DNA of 64,000 nucleotides from Ketobacter alkanivorans (GCF_002863865.1 NZ_CP022684.1:1889501-1953500); one strand, 5' to 3'. Shown: positions 17,424 through 26,159, counted from the first letter of the stretch. The notes: a model not told the origin generated them from the sequence alone. Made by a program: numbers and translations.

Positions 17424-19529
17424 ATGGACAGCTTGATGAATCATGTGGAAACCTCACCAGAAGTCGGATCATCGCTAATCAACGGAAAAGTCGGTGCCAC
17501 TCTGGCCCTACTCTCAACACTGTTATTGTCAGCCTGTGGCGGTGGCTCCTCAGATCCCGGCGCGCAAACCAACAGCAGAACCTCCAGTGAACCCGAAACT
17601 GAACTGGTCGAAGAAGACCCGGCCCCCATTCTGGATGAGGATGCAGAAGACCTCGTAACCGTTACCGGTGGCGGAATCTACAATCCAGCAGCCATATACC
17701 CCAAAGCCGTCACCTTGCCATTGCAGTTTATTACTACCCAGGGTGGCAAAAAATTGGCCGCCACTGTCACACTGCCTGCCGATGAAAACGGTACACCCGC
17801 TCCTGGCCCATTTCCCGTTATCCTGACTCAGTCAGCCTACAATACCAATCTGCTCACCACCTTATTGATGGGCACACCAGGTAACTTGCTGCTTGGCGTC
17901 AGTGATGCGTTCATCGTGCGCCGAGGCTACGCTCAGGTGGCAGTTGATGCATTAGGAACCGGCATATCGCAAGGCGGATGGGAGCTGCTGGGTGAGGAAG
18001 AGCAAGTCGGCTTTGCCGATGCGGTGGATTGGGTTCATCAACAACCCTGGTCTAACGGCAAACTTGGCGTGGCGGGCGTATCGTACATGGCCATCAGCTC
18101 ACTATTTGCCGCACAACGCCGCCCGGATTCCATAGATGCCGTGTTCGCAAGCCTCCCCATGGGAGACGCCATGCGTGGCACCGTGGGCATAGGTGGCATG
18201 TTGAACGGACTCTTCATGAGCACCTGGATGCAGCTAACCCACATCACCGCCACCCAAAATCTGCCGATATCGTTACTGAAACCCCAGCACATGAATCACA
18301 TCATCAACGTCACCCAGGAGCACGTGGATCAAATCGATAGTTACTACTTGCCATTGATCAACAGCGCTCTGGATGGCGCACCCACCTACAATTACGACGG
18401 TGAATTCTGGCAGTTACGTTCACCCATCACCAATATGGATCGAATCACCGCGCCGACATTCATCCTGGGTGCATTACACGATCTATTCCAGCGGGATGAA
18501 CCCCAGCTGTTCGAAATTCTACGTAACAACAATGTCGACAGCCGTCTGGTTATCTACGATGGCAGTCACTTTGTAAACTTTGTCGCCACCCATCTGGGCA
18601 ATCAAGCGGTTCCACCTGTGGATCTATTGATGCTGCAATGGTTTGACAAGTATCTCAAAGAGCAGGACACCGGCATTGAGGCGATGCCTAACGTTGTTCA
18701 GTTCGTGAAGAACTACCCCACCGAAAGTACCCCGGAAGAATTCCGCAACGACCACTTTTCATCTACCACGGAATGGCCGCACCCACTAGCTCAGGCAGAG
18801 CGCTGGTACCTGCAAGACAACCATCAACTTTCCCGCACAGCACCAAGCGCAGAAGCCGAAGCCATCATGACGCAACCCGAACACCCTTCGGGTCGCGCGT
18901 ACAACGCCAACGGCTTGCTCGGGTTTGAACTGCACATCAACGATGGCACCCAATGCTCGCGCAGCTTTGATCAATGGACACTGGGCTTGAATCTGCCAAC
19001 CCCCTGCTTCAGCAACAGTGACCTGGTAGACCAGCAGCGCCTGATTTTTGAATCAGAACCCATGACCGAAGATTACTATATCAACGGCCCAATTCAGGCA
19101 GACATATGGATTGATAGTACCGTGACTGAAGCGGTGGTATCTGTGCAGGTGGAAGAAGTGTCACAGCGTCAATCCCTGCCTCTCACCAATGGCCAACTGC
19201 TGGCTTCCGGCCGGGCTAATGATGTGACTCGTTCACGATTTATGGATGGAGAAATGATCCAGCCATATCACTACTTCACTGAAGAGGCCAGTCAACCACT
19301 GGTACCGGGTGAAATAGTGAAATTACAAATCGAGATCTTTCCCACCAGCGCTATCATCCGCCGCGGCAATAAACTTCGAATATCCATCAGCCCCAGTAAC
19401 CAGGCACAAGCCATGCTGAATTATCCAAGACAGGCACAGGCCGAAGGCGGAATCACCACTATTCACATCAGCCCGGAATATCCATCCAGCGTGGTGCTGC
19501 CCATAGTGCCTACCAGCGCACTGAACTAA
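17424..19529 (+). CDS. CocE/NonD family (X-Pro dipeptidyl-peptidase-like) hydrolase, lipoprotein
   Basis: 701 residues from ATG 17424; ATG 17436 is equally possible and better spaced from GGATGGA. A lipoprotein signal ends in LLSAC with Cys38, followed by a Gly/Ser- and acid-rich linker. The alpha/beta-hydrolase core shows GVAGVSYMAISS with nucleophile Ser220, Asp353 (LGALHDLF) and His382 (DGSHFVN). The C-terminal third (from about 500) is the jelly-roll domain of the CocE/PepX_C group. Such enzymes cleave esters or amides, including cocaine esters. The next gene, 35 bp away, is a cholesterol oxidase that is also a predicted lipoprotein, so ester cleavage of a steryl or other lipid ester at the envelope is a reasonable hypothesis. 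Confidence 0.83.
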   Translation: MDSLMNHVETSPEVGSSLINGKVGATLALLSTLLLSACGGGSSDPGAQTNSRTSSEPETELVEEDPAPILDEDAEDLVTVTGGGIYNPAAIYPKAVTLPLQFITTQGGKKLAATVTLPADENGTPAPGPFPVILTQSAYNTNLLTTLLMGTPGNLLLGVSDAFIVRRGYAQVAVDALGTGISQGGWELLGEEEQVGFADAVDWVHQQPWSNGKLGVAGVSYMAISSLFAAQRRPDSIDAVFASLPMGDAMRGTVGIGGMLNGLFMSTWMQLTHITATQNLPISLLKPQHMNHIINVTQEHVDQIDSYYLPLINSALDGAPTYNYDGEFWQLRSPITNMDRITAPTFILGALHDLFQRDEPQLFEILRNNNVDSRLVIYDGSHFVNFVATHLGNQAVPPVDLLMLQWFDKYLKEQDTGIEAMPNVVQFVKNYPTESTPEEFRNDHFSSTTEWPHPLAQAERWYLQDNHQLSRTAPSAEAEAIMTQPEHPSGRAYNANGLLGFELHINDGTQCSRSFDQWTLGLNLPTPCFSNSDLVDQQRLIFESEPMTEDYYINGPIQADIWIDSTVTEAVVSVQVEEVSQRQSLPLTNGQLLASGRANDVTRSRFMDGEMIQPYHYFTEEASQPLVPGEIVKLQIEIFPTSAIIRRGNKLRISISPSNQAQAMLNYPRQAQAEGGITTIHISPEYPSSVVLPIVPTSALN

Positions 19530-19564
19530 TGATTTATCGACCATAAATGGAGAGTAATTAGGAT

Positions 19565-21355
19565 ATGAGTTCATCTTCTAACAACAATCACGGACCATCC
19601 CTATCACGGCGTAAGTTTTTAGGCGGCACCGTTGCAACCGTTGCAGCAGGCACGGTGTTACCCGGATGCAAATTCGTTGCTGGCTCCGGCAGCAACACCA
19701 TCCCGATGCCACCAGAGTTTCCTACTGGTATCGAGCTGTATCAGCAAAGTTTTGTAAACTGGGCTCGAGAAACAAAAATTTCTGGCGTATGGTTCTGCTC
19801 ACCCCGCAGCGCCGAAGAAGTGGTTACTGTGGCCAACTGGGCCAAGGATCACGGATACCGTCTGCGCCCATTGGGCAGTGGCCACGGTTTTGCGCCAACA
19901 CTATTACCCCGTGGCCACAGCGGTCAGAAGGTCGTTATCGTTAACACCCACGATTACATGAACAGCATCACCGTAAATGCCGACGATGAAGTGAAATCCG
20001 CATCCTGCGGTGCCGGAGCTTACATCGAAGACATCTGCGCCGAGTTGGAACAATACGATCTGGGGCTATACCACACCACCGCTCCCGGTGGCGTATCCAT
20101 TGCCGGAGCATTGGCAATGAATGCTCACGGAGCCGCTACTCCTCAGCTAGGCGAAACCTTGCAACCAGGGCACTCCTGGGGAACATTGAGCAACCTGGTG
20201 CTGGAAATCACTGCCGTTGCCTGGAACGAAGATCAGGGCCAGTATGAACTAAGAACCTATCAGCGCAACGATCCGGCCATCGGCCCGCTATTGACCTGTC
20301 TGGCCCGCGCTTTCATTACCTCGGTAAGAATACAAGCTGGTCCAAATTTAAAAATCCGCTTATTGAGCCGCACCGATCTTACCGCCGACGAAGTACTGGC
20401 TATGCCGGAAAATGAAACCGAAAACTCGTTTTCCAACCTGTCAGATCAACACGGCACCATGGATATTATCTACTACCCGTTTAACCCAGAGAATATCGTC
20501 TGGCTGAAAAGCTGGACCGTGACACCGGAGAAGCCAGAATCCAGCCGCGAAGTGCTGGAGCCATACCAACTTTCCGATGGTGTGAAGGTCGCACCCTGGC
20601 AGGCCGATGCGCTCAGCTCAACATTGCGCACATTCCCACGCATCGTGCCCCAATACAATAAAATCTCAGTAGATGGCTTAAGATCATTATTGGCAGACGA
20701 AGACCCCACAACCAAAATCAACGACATCTGGGGATCGGCCTACACCACAACACTGTATGTTCAACCAGAAACGCCGCGCCTGACCGTGGCAGCCTGGGGT
20801 GTGGTGGTGTCCCGTGCAAACATGCAACGGGCACTGGCAGAATGGTATGAGTTCTTTACTGAGCTGCTGGCAGACTTCAAATCCCGAGGCCTATATCCTT
20901 ATACCGGCCCGGTGGAATTGCGAGCACACGGTTTGGAAAACCCCGCAGACGTCTTGATACCCAACGCCGTTGAGCCCACGTTATCCGGCGCACGCCCTCA
21001 CCCTGATCACCCGGAAAAAGACACTATCATCTGGTTTGCCATCAACAATAACGTGGATCAACCAGCAGCAATGGAGTTCAACACCCGACTGGAGCAGTGG
21101 TTCTACAGCAACTACGCAAGCTACGGCCTGGTAAGGCCCGAATGGACCAAGTGTTACGCATATTCAGACGACGGCGAATTCGGCGGTGCCTGGACTAATG
21201 AGGAAATTATGTCCGAAGTGTACCCCCGCACCTGGAATCAAGGTTACCCGGCCGACAACAATTGGGACACTGCTGCGGCACAGTTCAGGGCAATGGACCC
21301 TCATGGAGTATTTACCAACAGCCATTTGAACAAACTGTTTCCGCTAGAGAGTTAA
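19565..21355 (+). CDS. Class II cholesterol oxidase (covalent-FAD, VAO family), Tat lipoprotein
   Basis: 596 residues. The twin-arginine leader SRRKFLGG is followed by a hydrophobic stretch ending in VLPGC, so the protein looks Tat-exported and lipidated at Cys35. Residues about 50-600 match, as I recall it, Brevibacterium sterolicum cholesterol oxidase II along most of the length: FVNWARETKISGVWFCSP, RPLGSGHGFAPT, GALAMNAHGAATPQLGETL, TYQRNDPAIGPLLT and ARPHPDHP. His107 in GSGHG aligns with the covalent FAD-attaching His, and VELR (Glu451, Arg453) with the active-site Glu/Arg pair. The family oxidises 3-beta-hydroxysterols to 4-en-3-ones with O2, making H2O2. It pairs with the hydrolase upstream and ends at a terminator. 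Confidence 0.9.
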   Translation: MSSSSNNNHGPSLSRRKFLGGTVATVAAGTVLPGCKFVAGSGSNTIPMPPEFPTGIELYQQSFVNWARETKISGVWFCSPRSAEEVVTVANWAKDHGYRLRPLGSGHGFAPTLLPRGHSGQKVVIVNTHDYMNSITVNADDEVKSASCGAGAYIEDICAELEQYDLGLYHTTAPGGVSIAGALAMNAHGAATPQLGETLQPGHSWGTLSNLVLEITAVAWNEDQGQYELRTYQRNDPAIGPLLTCLARAFITSVRIQAGPNLKIRLLSRTDLTADEVLAMPENETENSFSNLSDQHGTMDIIYYPFNPENIVWLKSWTVTPEKPESSREVLEPYQLSDGVKVAPWQADALSSTLRTFPRIVPQYNKISVDGLRSLLADEDPTTKINDIWGSAYTTTLYVQPETPRLTVAAWGVVVSRANMQRALAEWYEFFTELLADFKSRGLYPYTGPVELRAHGLENPADVLIPNAVEPTLSGARPHPDHPEKDTIIWFAINNNVDQPAAMEFNTRLEQWFYSNYASYGLVRPEWTKCYAYSDDGEFGGAWTNEEIMSEVYPRTWNQGYPADNNWDTAAAQFRAMDPHGVFTNSHLNKLFPLES

Positions 21356-21392
21356 CCTGCCGCATCGGTCGTTGACCGACCGAGTATTGGGT

Positions 21393-21421
21393 ATGGGCCT
21401 GCGCCTCGCGGGCCCATTTTT
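21393..21421 (+). terminator. Rho-independent terminator after cholesterol oxidase
   Basis: An 11-bp stem with one G-T pair (ATGGGCCTGCG / CGCGGGCCCAT, loop CCT) is followed by five T. It overlaps the 3' end of the converging TetR gene by two bases. Confidence 0.85.
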
Positions 21422-22079
21422 ATGATGGCTGGAACTCTTCTTTTAATGCCCGCATGGTACCCAGCACCAACAATGAACAGCTGTCCACCAGCATATCAAT
21501 AGGAAGTTTATAACCGCCCAACATCCACTGCGTCGACATCGAATAACAGGCTCCATTGATGGCCTGCGCCACGGCAGCCGCAAATTCAAGAGTCACCGTC
21601 AATTCAGGGTTATCGCTCTTTATCCACTGCGCAGCGAATTGCGACATCATATCGTGATTGGCTTGACGCACCGTACTCACCCGCTCAATTCCATGCAAGC
21701 TTTCCACATACAGAACCCGCACCACGCGATCATCCTGCATAAACGTAAAATAGGCATTCAGACAGGTACGAATCCGGGCATCCATTTCAGTAGGCAGCTC
21801 AGGTAATTTGGCAATAAAGAAATCACGCAGCGATTCCACCTGCCTTTCATAAACCGCACAAAACAGCGCTTCGCTATCCTCAAACGATTCGTAAAAATAG
21901 CGCTCTGTAAGACCTGCCTCCTTACAGAGCTTGCGCACCGTCGCCCCACGAATTCCAGCGCGCCCAAACACCTCCAGCCCAGCCTCAAGGAAACGTTCTC
22001 GACGCTCGAGTTTGCGTTCGGGCTCGCTCAAACCACCATAGGTACGGTGTGATGTTTTTTTATCCAGATCTGAAGTCAT
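21420..22079 (-). CDS. TetR/AcrR family transcriptional regulator
   Basis: 219 residues. A charged 25-residue lead (EPERKLERRERFLEAG) precedes the HTH: IRGATVRKLCKEAGLTERYFYESFEDSEALF (about 42-73; recognition part GLTERYFYESF). The ligand domain is unassigned. It is leftward, converging on the cholesterol oxidase. Just ahead of its ATG is an ACTACAA-N7-TTGTAGT inverted repeat (22091-22111) that could be its own operator. It neighbours the ferredoxin gene and may regulate the P450 redox genes or the oxidase; which is open. Confidence 0.86.
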   Translation of the reverse strand: MTSDLDKKTSHRTYGGLSEPERKLERRERFLEAGLEVFGRAGIRGATVRKLCKEAGLTERYFYESFEDSEALFCAVYERQVESLRDFFIAKLPELPTEMDARIRTCLNAYFTFMQDDRVVRVLYVESLHGIERVSTVRQANHDMMSQFAAQWIKSDNPELTVTLEFAAAVAQAINGACYSMSTQWMLGGYKLPIDMLVDSCSLLVLGTMRALKEEFQPS

Positions 22080-22090
22080 GGCTGAATTTC

Positions 22091-22111
22091 ACTACAAATA
22101 GACCTTGTAGT
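22091..22111. promoter_or_regulatory. ACTACAA-N7-TTGTAGT operator candidate
   Basis: A perfect 7-bp inverted repeat with a 7-bp spacer lies 12 bp before the TetR start at 22079, the usual place for an autorepressor site. I found no other copy near promoters in this window. Confidence 0.5.
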
Positions 22112-22211
22112 AAAGCAACACATCCGACCGCTCAGTGCAGACCGCTGAGCCACACCCGCAAAACGCGGCGTTGGTGGACGCAGATGATCAGCCCACCCAG
22201 AAAGATGGATG

Positions 22212-22532
22212 TTAATAATCCTGCTGAGCAATGGTAACTTTCATGCCATCCATATCATCGTTCAGGGTCACCTGGCAGGAAAGCCGTGAATTAGGCTGGT
22301 AATGCTCTGTACTGCTCACCAGTTGCAGCTCATCTTCGCCCGGCTTGTTCAATTTGTCGGCCCACTCCCCTTCAATATAACAATGGCACGAAGAGCAGGA
22401 ACAAACGCCCCCGCAAATGGCCAGAATGTCGTCGTAGCCGTTGTCACGCAAGGCTTCCATTAAAGTGTCGCCTGACGTGGCATCCAGAGTGCTGACGTTT
22501 CCTGCAAGGTCTGTAATCTCAAGTGTTGGCAT
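22212..22532 (-). CDS. [2Fe-2S] ferredoxin (adrenodoxin/putidaredoxin-like)
   Basis: 106 residues with the ligand pattern Cys40-x5-Cys46-x2-Cys49-x36-Cys86, characteristic of adrenodoxin/putidaredoxin-type ferredoxins that feed P450s. A strong GTAGGAG ribosome site precedes the ATG. It diverges from a ferredoxin reductase at 22699 over a gap with two candidate operators, so the pair is a likely electron chain for the P450 at 15689. Other oxygenases outside the window could also use it. Confidence 0.92.
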   Translation of the reverse strand: MPTLEITDLAGNVSTLDATSGDTLMEALRDNGYDDILAICGGVCSCSSCHCYIEGEWADKLNKPGEDELQLVSSTEHYQPNSRLSCQVTLNDDMDGMKVTIAQQDY

Positions 22533-22620
22533 CTCTCTACTCCTACTTTCTTATTATCTTAGCCCGGTGAAATAACCTTATAAAGGGTGCAACAAATATC
22601 AAACACCTCTTGATTCAATC

Positions 22621-22654
22621 AGTATACACCGTATACTTTGGCAATAACAATTGC
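22621..22654. promoter_or_regulatory. Two candidate operators between ferredoxin and reductase
   Basis: AGTATACACCGTATACT (22621-22637) is a perfect inverted repeat with a 3-bp centre and matches the site before the P450 pair at 14874. GCAATAACAATTGC (22641-22654) fits GCAAT-N4-ATTGC, the pattern at 8377 and 32329; a further palindrome GCAATATTGC overlaps at 22653-22662. Two regulators may act on this promoter region. Roles inferred. Confidence 0.55.
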
Positions 22655-22698
22655 AATATTGCTTCATAAAAATAAAAGCGGCTGTAGAGGAATTCATA

Positions 22699-23928
22699 AT
22701 GACCGAGCAACAAACCTGCATCATCATTGGCGCCAGTCACGCCGGAGCACAACTGGCTAACAGTGTGCGCAAAGAAGGCTGGCAAGGCCGCATTCTGGTG
22801 ATTGGCGATGAAGCCATAGCCCCCTACCACCGCCCGCCCCTGTCCAAAGCCCTGTTGATGGGTGACAAAACTGCCGACCAGCTGGAAATCTTCAAGCCCA
22901 CTGTGTACGACAAAGCAAACATCGAATTTCTGCTTAATACCCGCGTCGCCAGCATCAATCGAGCAGACAAAACCATCACACTTGAAGGTGGCAACACCTT
23001 GACCTACGACAAACTGGCGTTATGCACTGGCGCTCGTGTCCGCAAATTAGATATTCCCGGCAGCGACCTCAAAGGCGTCCATTATTTACGCACATTGGCG
23101 GATGCCGAGGCCATTCAGCGCGACGTCAGCGCCAACCGCAAAGCCGTAATCGTAGGCGGAGGCTACATCGGCCTGGAAACAGCCGCCTCCCTGCGCAAAC
23201 TGGGAATGGAAGTGACGGTGCTGGAAATGATGAGCCGCGTTCTGGAACGGGTTACGGCGCCGGAGCTGTCCGACTATTACACCAAACTGCATGAATCACA
23301 TGGCGTCAAAATCATCCTTAACGCACAAGCCCAAGCAATCCTGGGGAACGACAAAGCCCAACAAGTGCAGTGCAATAATGACCTGGTTCTGGATGCCGAC
23401 CTGGTAATCATCGGTATCGGGGTTATTCCCAACACGGAATTGGCAGCCGCTGCCGGTCTGGTGGTTGAAAACGGTATACTGGTGGATGAATTCGCCTGCA
23501 CCAACGATCCCGATATAGTTGCAGCCGGTGATTGCACCTTTCACCCCAACGACTTGCTAGGGTTTCACTTGCGCCTTGAATCCGTTCCCAATGCCATGGA
23601 GCAAGCCAAAACCGCTGCGGCCTCCATCTGCGGCAAACCAAAAGCCTATCATGCCCTACCCTGGTTCTGGTCCGACCAGTACGACATCAAACTGCAGATC
23701 GCAGGCTTCAACAAAGGCTATGAACGAGTCGTATTGCGGGGCAACCCCGACAGCAACCAATTTGTTGCCTGGTACCTGCAAGACAACAAAGTGCTGGCAG
23801 CAGACTGCATTAACAGCTCAAAAGAATTTATGCAGGCGAAAAAACTGATCGCTCAAAATATCACGGTAACCGATGCACAGTTAGCGGATACCAGCATTGA
23901 AGTAGCAAGCCTGGTAACGAACACATAA
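22699..23928 (+). CDS. FAD/NAD-dependent ferredoxin reductase
   Basis: 409 residues from the ATG at 22699, 8 bp after AGAGG; upstream in-frame TTG is inside the operator region. The FAD motif is GASHAGA (11-17), the NAD motif GGGYIG (153-158), and the second FAD signature ends in VAAGDCTF. The C-terminal reductase domain is typical of putidaredoxin/rhodocoxin reductases. It would pass electrons from NAD(P)H to the divergent [2Fe-2S] ferredoxin and on to the P450. The following kinase-like gene is on the same strand with a 114-bp gap. Confidence 0.9.
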   Translation: MTEQQTCIIIGASHAGAQLANSVRKEGWQGRILVIGDEAIAPYHRPPLSKALLMGDKTADQLEIFKPTVYDKANIEFLLNTRVASINRADKTITLEGGNTLTYDKLALCTGARVRKLDIPGSDLKGVHYLRTLADAEAIQRDVSANRKAVIVGGGYIGLETAASLRKLGMEVTVLEMMSRVLERVTAPELSDYYTKLHESHGVKIILNAQAQAILGNDKAQQVQCNNDLVLDADLVIIGIGVIPNTELAAAAGLVVENGILVDEFACTNDPDIVAAGDCTFHPNDLLGFHLRLESVPNAMEQAKTAAASICGKPKAYHALPWFWSDQYDIKLQIAGFNKGYERVVLRGNPDSNQFVAWYLQDNKVLAADCINSSKEFMQAKKLIAQNITVTDAQLADTSIEVASLVTNT

Positions 23929-24042
23929 GTACAGGGAATTACTTTCAGCCCACATATTGAACTGGCGGCCTCACTACCGCAGAATGAAATCCTGGGTTGC
24001 TTTACCAGCCACCTGACCTTGAATTCCAGGAGTGAACCGCCC

Positions 24043-24561
24043 ATGCAAAGGCAAAGCCTCATCCTCATCGGCATGCCCGGCGCAGGCAAAAGTACAATGG
24101 GCATTTTGCTGGCGAAAGAACTCGGCCTCGGCTTTCTCGACACCGATGTGGCCATCCAGGTAAAAGAAGGAAAAACCCTGCAGGAAATCCTTGAAGAGCG
24201 GGGGTATTTGGCGCTGCGTGACGTAGAAGAACAAGTACTTCTGGAAACAGACTGCCATCAAAAAGTGATCGCCACCGGCGGCAGCGCAGTTTACAGCGAA
24301 AAAGGCATGGCCTACCTGAAATCCTGCGGCCCCATCGTCTACCTTGATGTGCCACTGGAAGAGCTGCGACGCCGCATTCACAATTACGAGACCCGCGGCA
24401 TTGCCCGCCGCCCAGAGCAATCCTTTGCCCACCTGTTTGAAGAACGGGCGGCCCTTTATCGCCAATACGCCGACATCACGGTGAGATGCGATCGCCACGG
24501 CCCGGGGGAAGTTATAAGCCAAGTACTTGAGGCGCTAGGGAAGCTAAACCCCGACGCCTGA
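24043..24561 (+). CDS. Shikimate kinase-like P-loop kinase
   Basis: 172 residues from ATG 24043, preceded by AGGAG. Walker A GMPGAGKS (10-17), DTD (33-35) and Arg59 in LRD fit shikimate kinase, as do the LID-like RGIARRPE (118-125) and ERAALYRQYAD. The usual GGG of the substrate loop reads GGS (79-81). Most bacterial aroK genes sit beside aroB; this one is alone among steroid genes, so it may be a second, diverged kinase. No steroid pathway step needing such a kinase is known to me. Confidence 0.72.
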   Translation: MQRQSLILIGMPGAGKSTMGILLAKELGLGFLDTDVAIQVKEGKTLQEILEERGYLALRDVEEQVLLETDCHQKVIATGGSAVYSEKGMAYLKSCGPIVYLDVPLEELRRRIHNYETRGIARRPEQSFAHLFEERAALYRQYADITVRCDRHGPGEVISQVLEALGKLNPDA

Positions 24562-24596
24562 TTGCTCCTACTGCTGCCAATCCCTTAAAACACCAC

Positions 24597-24632
24597 AATT
24601 ATGCATTATAATTGCAATAATAATGCATAATT
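24597..24632. promoter_or_regulatory. 36-bp near-perfect palindrome before the chsH2-like operon
   Basis: Arms AATTATGCATTAT (24597-24609) and ATAATGCATAATT (24620-24632) flank a centre that also pairs (ATTGCAAT); only the 24610/24619 pair fails, so 17 of 18 pairs match. It lies 98 bp before the start at 24731. The centre shares GCAAT/ATTGC elements with other sites in the locus but in a different spacing. Probably an operator for the downstream operon. Confidence 0.55.
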
Positions 24633-24730
24633 AATATACTCTACCCTCATAATCAGATGTAGCGTCCTGACTTAGAATAACCAACAACAAGTCAGATTTT
24701 CGATATCACCAGGATCAAGAGGGAGCAGTC

Positions 24731-25708
24731 ATGTCGGAAGCGACAGCGGCAGACATTCTTAGCCGTATCAAGCCTTTACTGAACAAGCGTGTGGGCCCCT
24801 ACAATAGCTGGAACCCGGTTTCCCGCACCCACATTTGGCAATGGTGCAGCGCCATGGGTGACAGTAATCCACTCTACCAAGATGACGCTTACCGCGCCCA
24901 ACACAGCGAATTCAGTGGCGAAAAAGCCGTAGCACCGCCGACCATGATGCAGATGTGGTCTATGCGGGATGTAAACGGCAACGACGGCCCTGGCTCCACC
25001 ACTGACAACCTCTACGAAATTCTGACGGCACTGGAACAAGAAGGTTACGAAGGGATAATGGCCGTAAGCTATGACCAAACCTTCCACCGTTATCTGGAAG
25101 AAGGCGATAGCGCCCACCATTACAGCACCATTGTGGATATAAGCGATCTGAAAACCACAGGCATGGGAAAAGGCTTTTTCGTAACTCAGTGGGCTGAGTT
25201 TCTGGATCAGAACGAAGAGCTATTCGCCGAAGCCAAGATCACCTACTTCAAATACCAAACGCCCAAACAACAACCCGCAGCCAAACAAGCCTCTGCTCCT
25301 GGCAAAATCAATCGCATCCATCCGGTGGAAAATCACGACCACGAACATTTCTGGCAAGGACTTAGAGGTGGCAAGCTGCTGATCCAAAAGTGTGAAGACT
25401 GTGGCGAACTCCGCCACCCTCCGCAACCCATGTGCGAACACTGCCAGTCCATTCGCTGGAGCACCATCGAATCCAAAGGCAAAGGCACTGTGTACACCTA
25501 TACCGTGATGCACTATCCCGAAATCCCGCCGTTCGACTACCCCAATGCCATCGTACTGGTAGACCTGGAAGAAGGTGTACGCATCGTGTCACAACTGATT
25601 GGCACTAAACCCAATGACATCCATATCGGCATGGCGGTTGAAATGAAACTTACCGAAGTGCAGGAAGGCATGACATTGCCACTGTTTCACGCTGTCGACA
25701 AAGCATAA
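24731..25708 (+). CDS. chsH2: ChsH2-like: MaoC-type dehydratase domain fused to DUF35 OB-fold domain
   Basis: 325 residues. Residues about 15-175 form a hot-dog MaoC/FAS1-like domain (WCSAMGDSNPLYQDDAYR, VAPPTMMQMW). A linker of about 25 residues leads to a DUF35 domain: rubredoxin-like zinc knuckle Cys221-x2-Cys224 and Cys235-x2-Cys238, then an OB-fold (GKGTVYTYTVMHYPEIPPFDYP). This is the domain order of mycobacterial ChsH2, where the MaoC half pairs with ChsH1 to hydrate the three-carbon steroid side-chain enoyl-CoA and the DUF35 half binds the aldolase Ltp2. The two following genes match ChsH1 and Ltp2 in order. GAGGGAGC precedes the ATG. Confidence 0.85.
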   Translation: MSEATAADILSRIKPLLNKRVGPYNSWNPVSRTHIWQWCSAMGDSNPLYQDDAYRAQHSEFSGEKAVAPPTMMQMWSMRDVNGNDGPGSTTDNLYEILTALEQEGYEGIMAVSYDQTFHRYLEEGDSAHHYSTIVDISDLKTTGMGKGFFVTQWAEFLDQNEELFAEAKITYFKYQTPKQQPAAKQASAPGKINRIHPVENHDHEHFWQGLRGGKLLIQKCEDCGELRHPPQPMCEHCQSIRWSTIESKGKGTVYTYTVMHYPEIPPFDYPNAIVLVDLEEGVRIVSQLIGTKPNDIHIGMAVEMKLTEVQEGMTLPLFHAVDKA

Positions 25709-25718
25709 GGAGGACACC

Positions 25719-26159
25719 ATGACTGCATTTAAAAACCTGTACGCCTCCGAGCTGTCTGTGGGCGACACATTACCTGAATTCGCATTACCCATTACCACCC
25801 GGTTGGTGGTATCAACCGCCATTGCCTCGCAAGACTTTCAAGACGTCCATCACGATAAAGCTGCAGCGCAGGAAAAAGGCACACCGGATATTTTCATGAA
25901 CATCCTCAGCACCAACGGATTCGTTGGCCGCTACCTTACCGACTGGGCTGGCCCAGGCAGCCGCATCAAAAAGATACAGTTCAAACTGGGGGCTCCTAAC
26001 TTTCCAGGGGACACCATGGTGATGAGCGGCGAAGTGATCGACATCAGCCAAGAGGGTGAACACACTCTGGCTCATGTTAATTTCAAAGGGAAAAACGGCA
26101 TGGGTAATCACGTAAGCGGCGTTGCCGTATTGCAACTGGCGGCGGAGGATGGACAATGA
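25719..26159 (+). CDS. chsH1: ChsH1-like MaoC hydratase subunit
   Basis: 146 residues with the single hot-dog hydratase 2 motif ASQDFQDVHHD; Asp39 and His44 have the spacing of the catalytic Asp/His pair of ChsH1. AGGAGG lies just before the ATG. As the neighbour between a ChsH2-like and an Ltp2-like gene, it is predicted to be the catalytic partner of the ChsH2 MaoC domain, hydrating 17-(propenoyl)-CoA steroid side chains. Its stop overlaps the next start (ATGA), which supports a stoichiometric complex. Confidence 0.83.
   Translation: MTAFKNLYASELSVGDTLPEFALPITTRLVVSTAIASQDFQDVHHDKAAAQEKGTPDIFMNILSTNGFVGRYLTDWAGPGSRIKKIQFKLGAPNFPGDTMVMSGEVIDISQEGEHTLAHVNFKGKNGMGNHVSGVAVLQLAAEDGQ

Noticed and set aside
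23974..24522. 182-codon open frame antisense to the shikimate-kinase-like gene
   Set aside because: The plus-strand gene has clear kinase motifs and a ribosome site.
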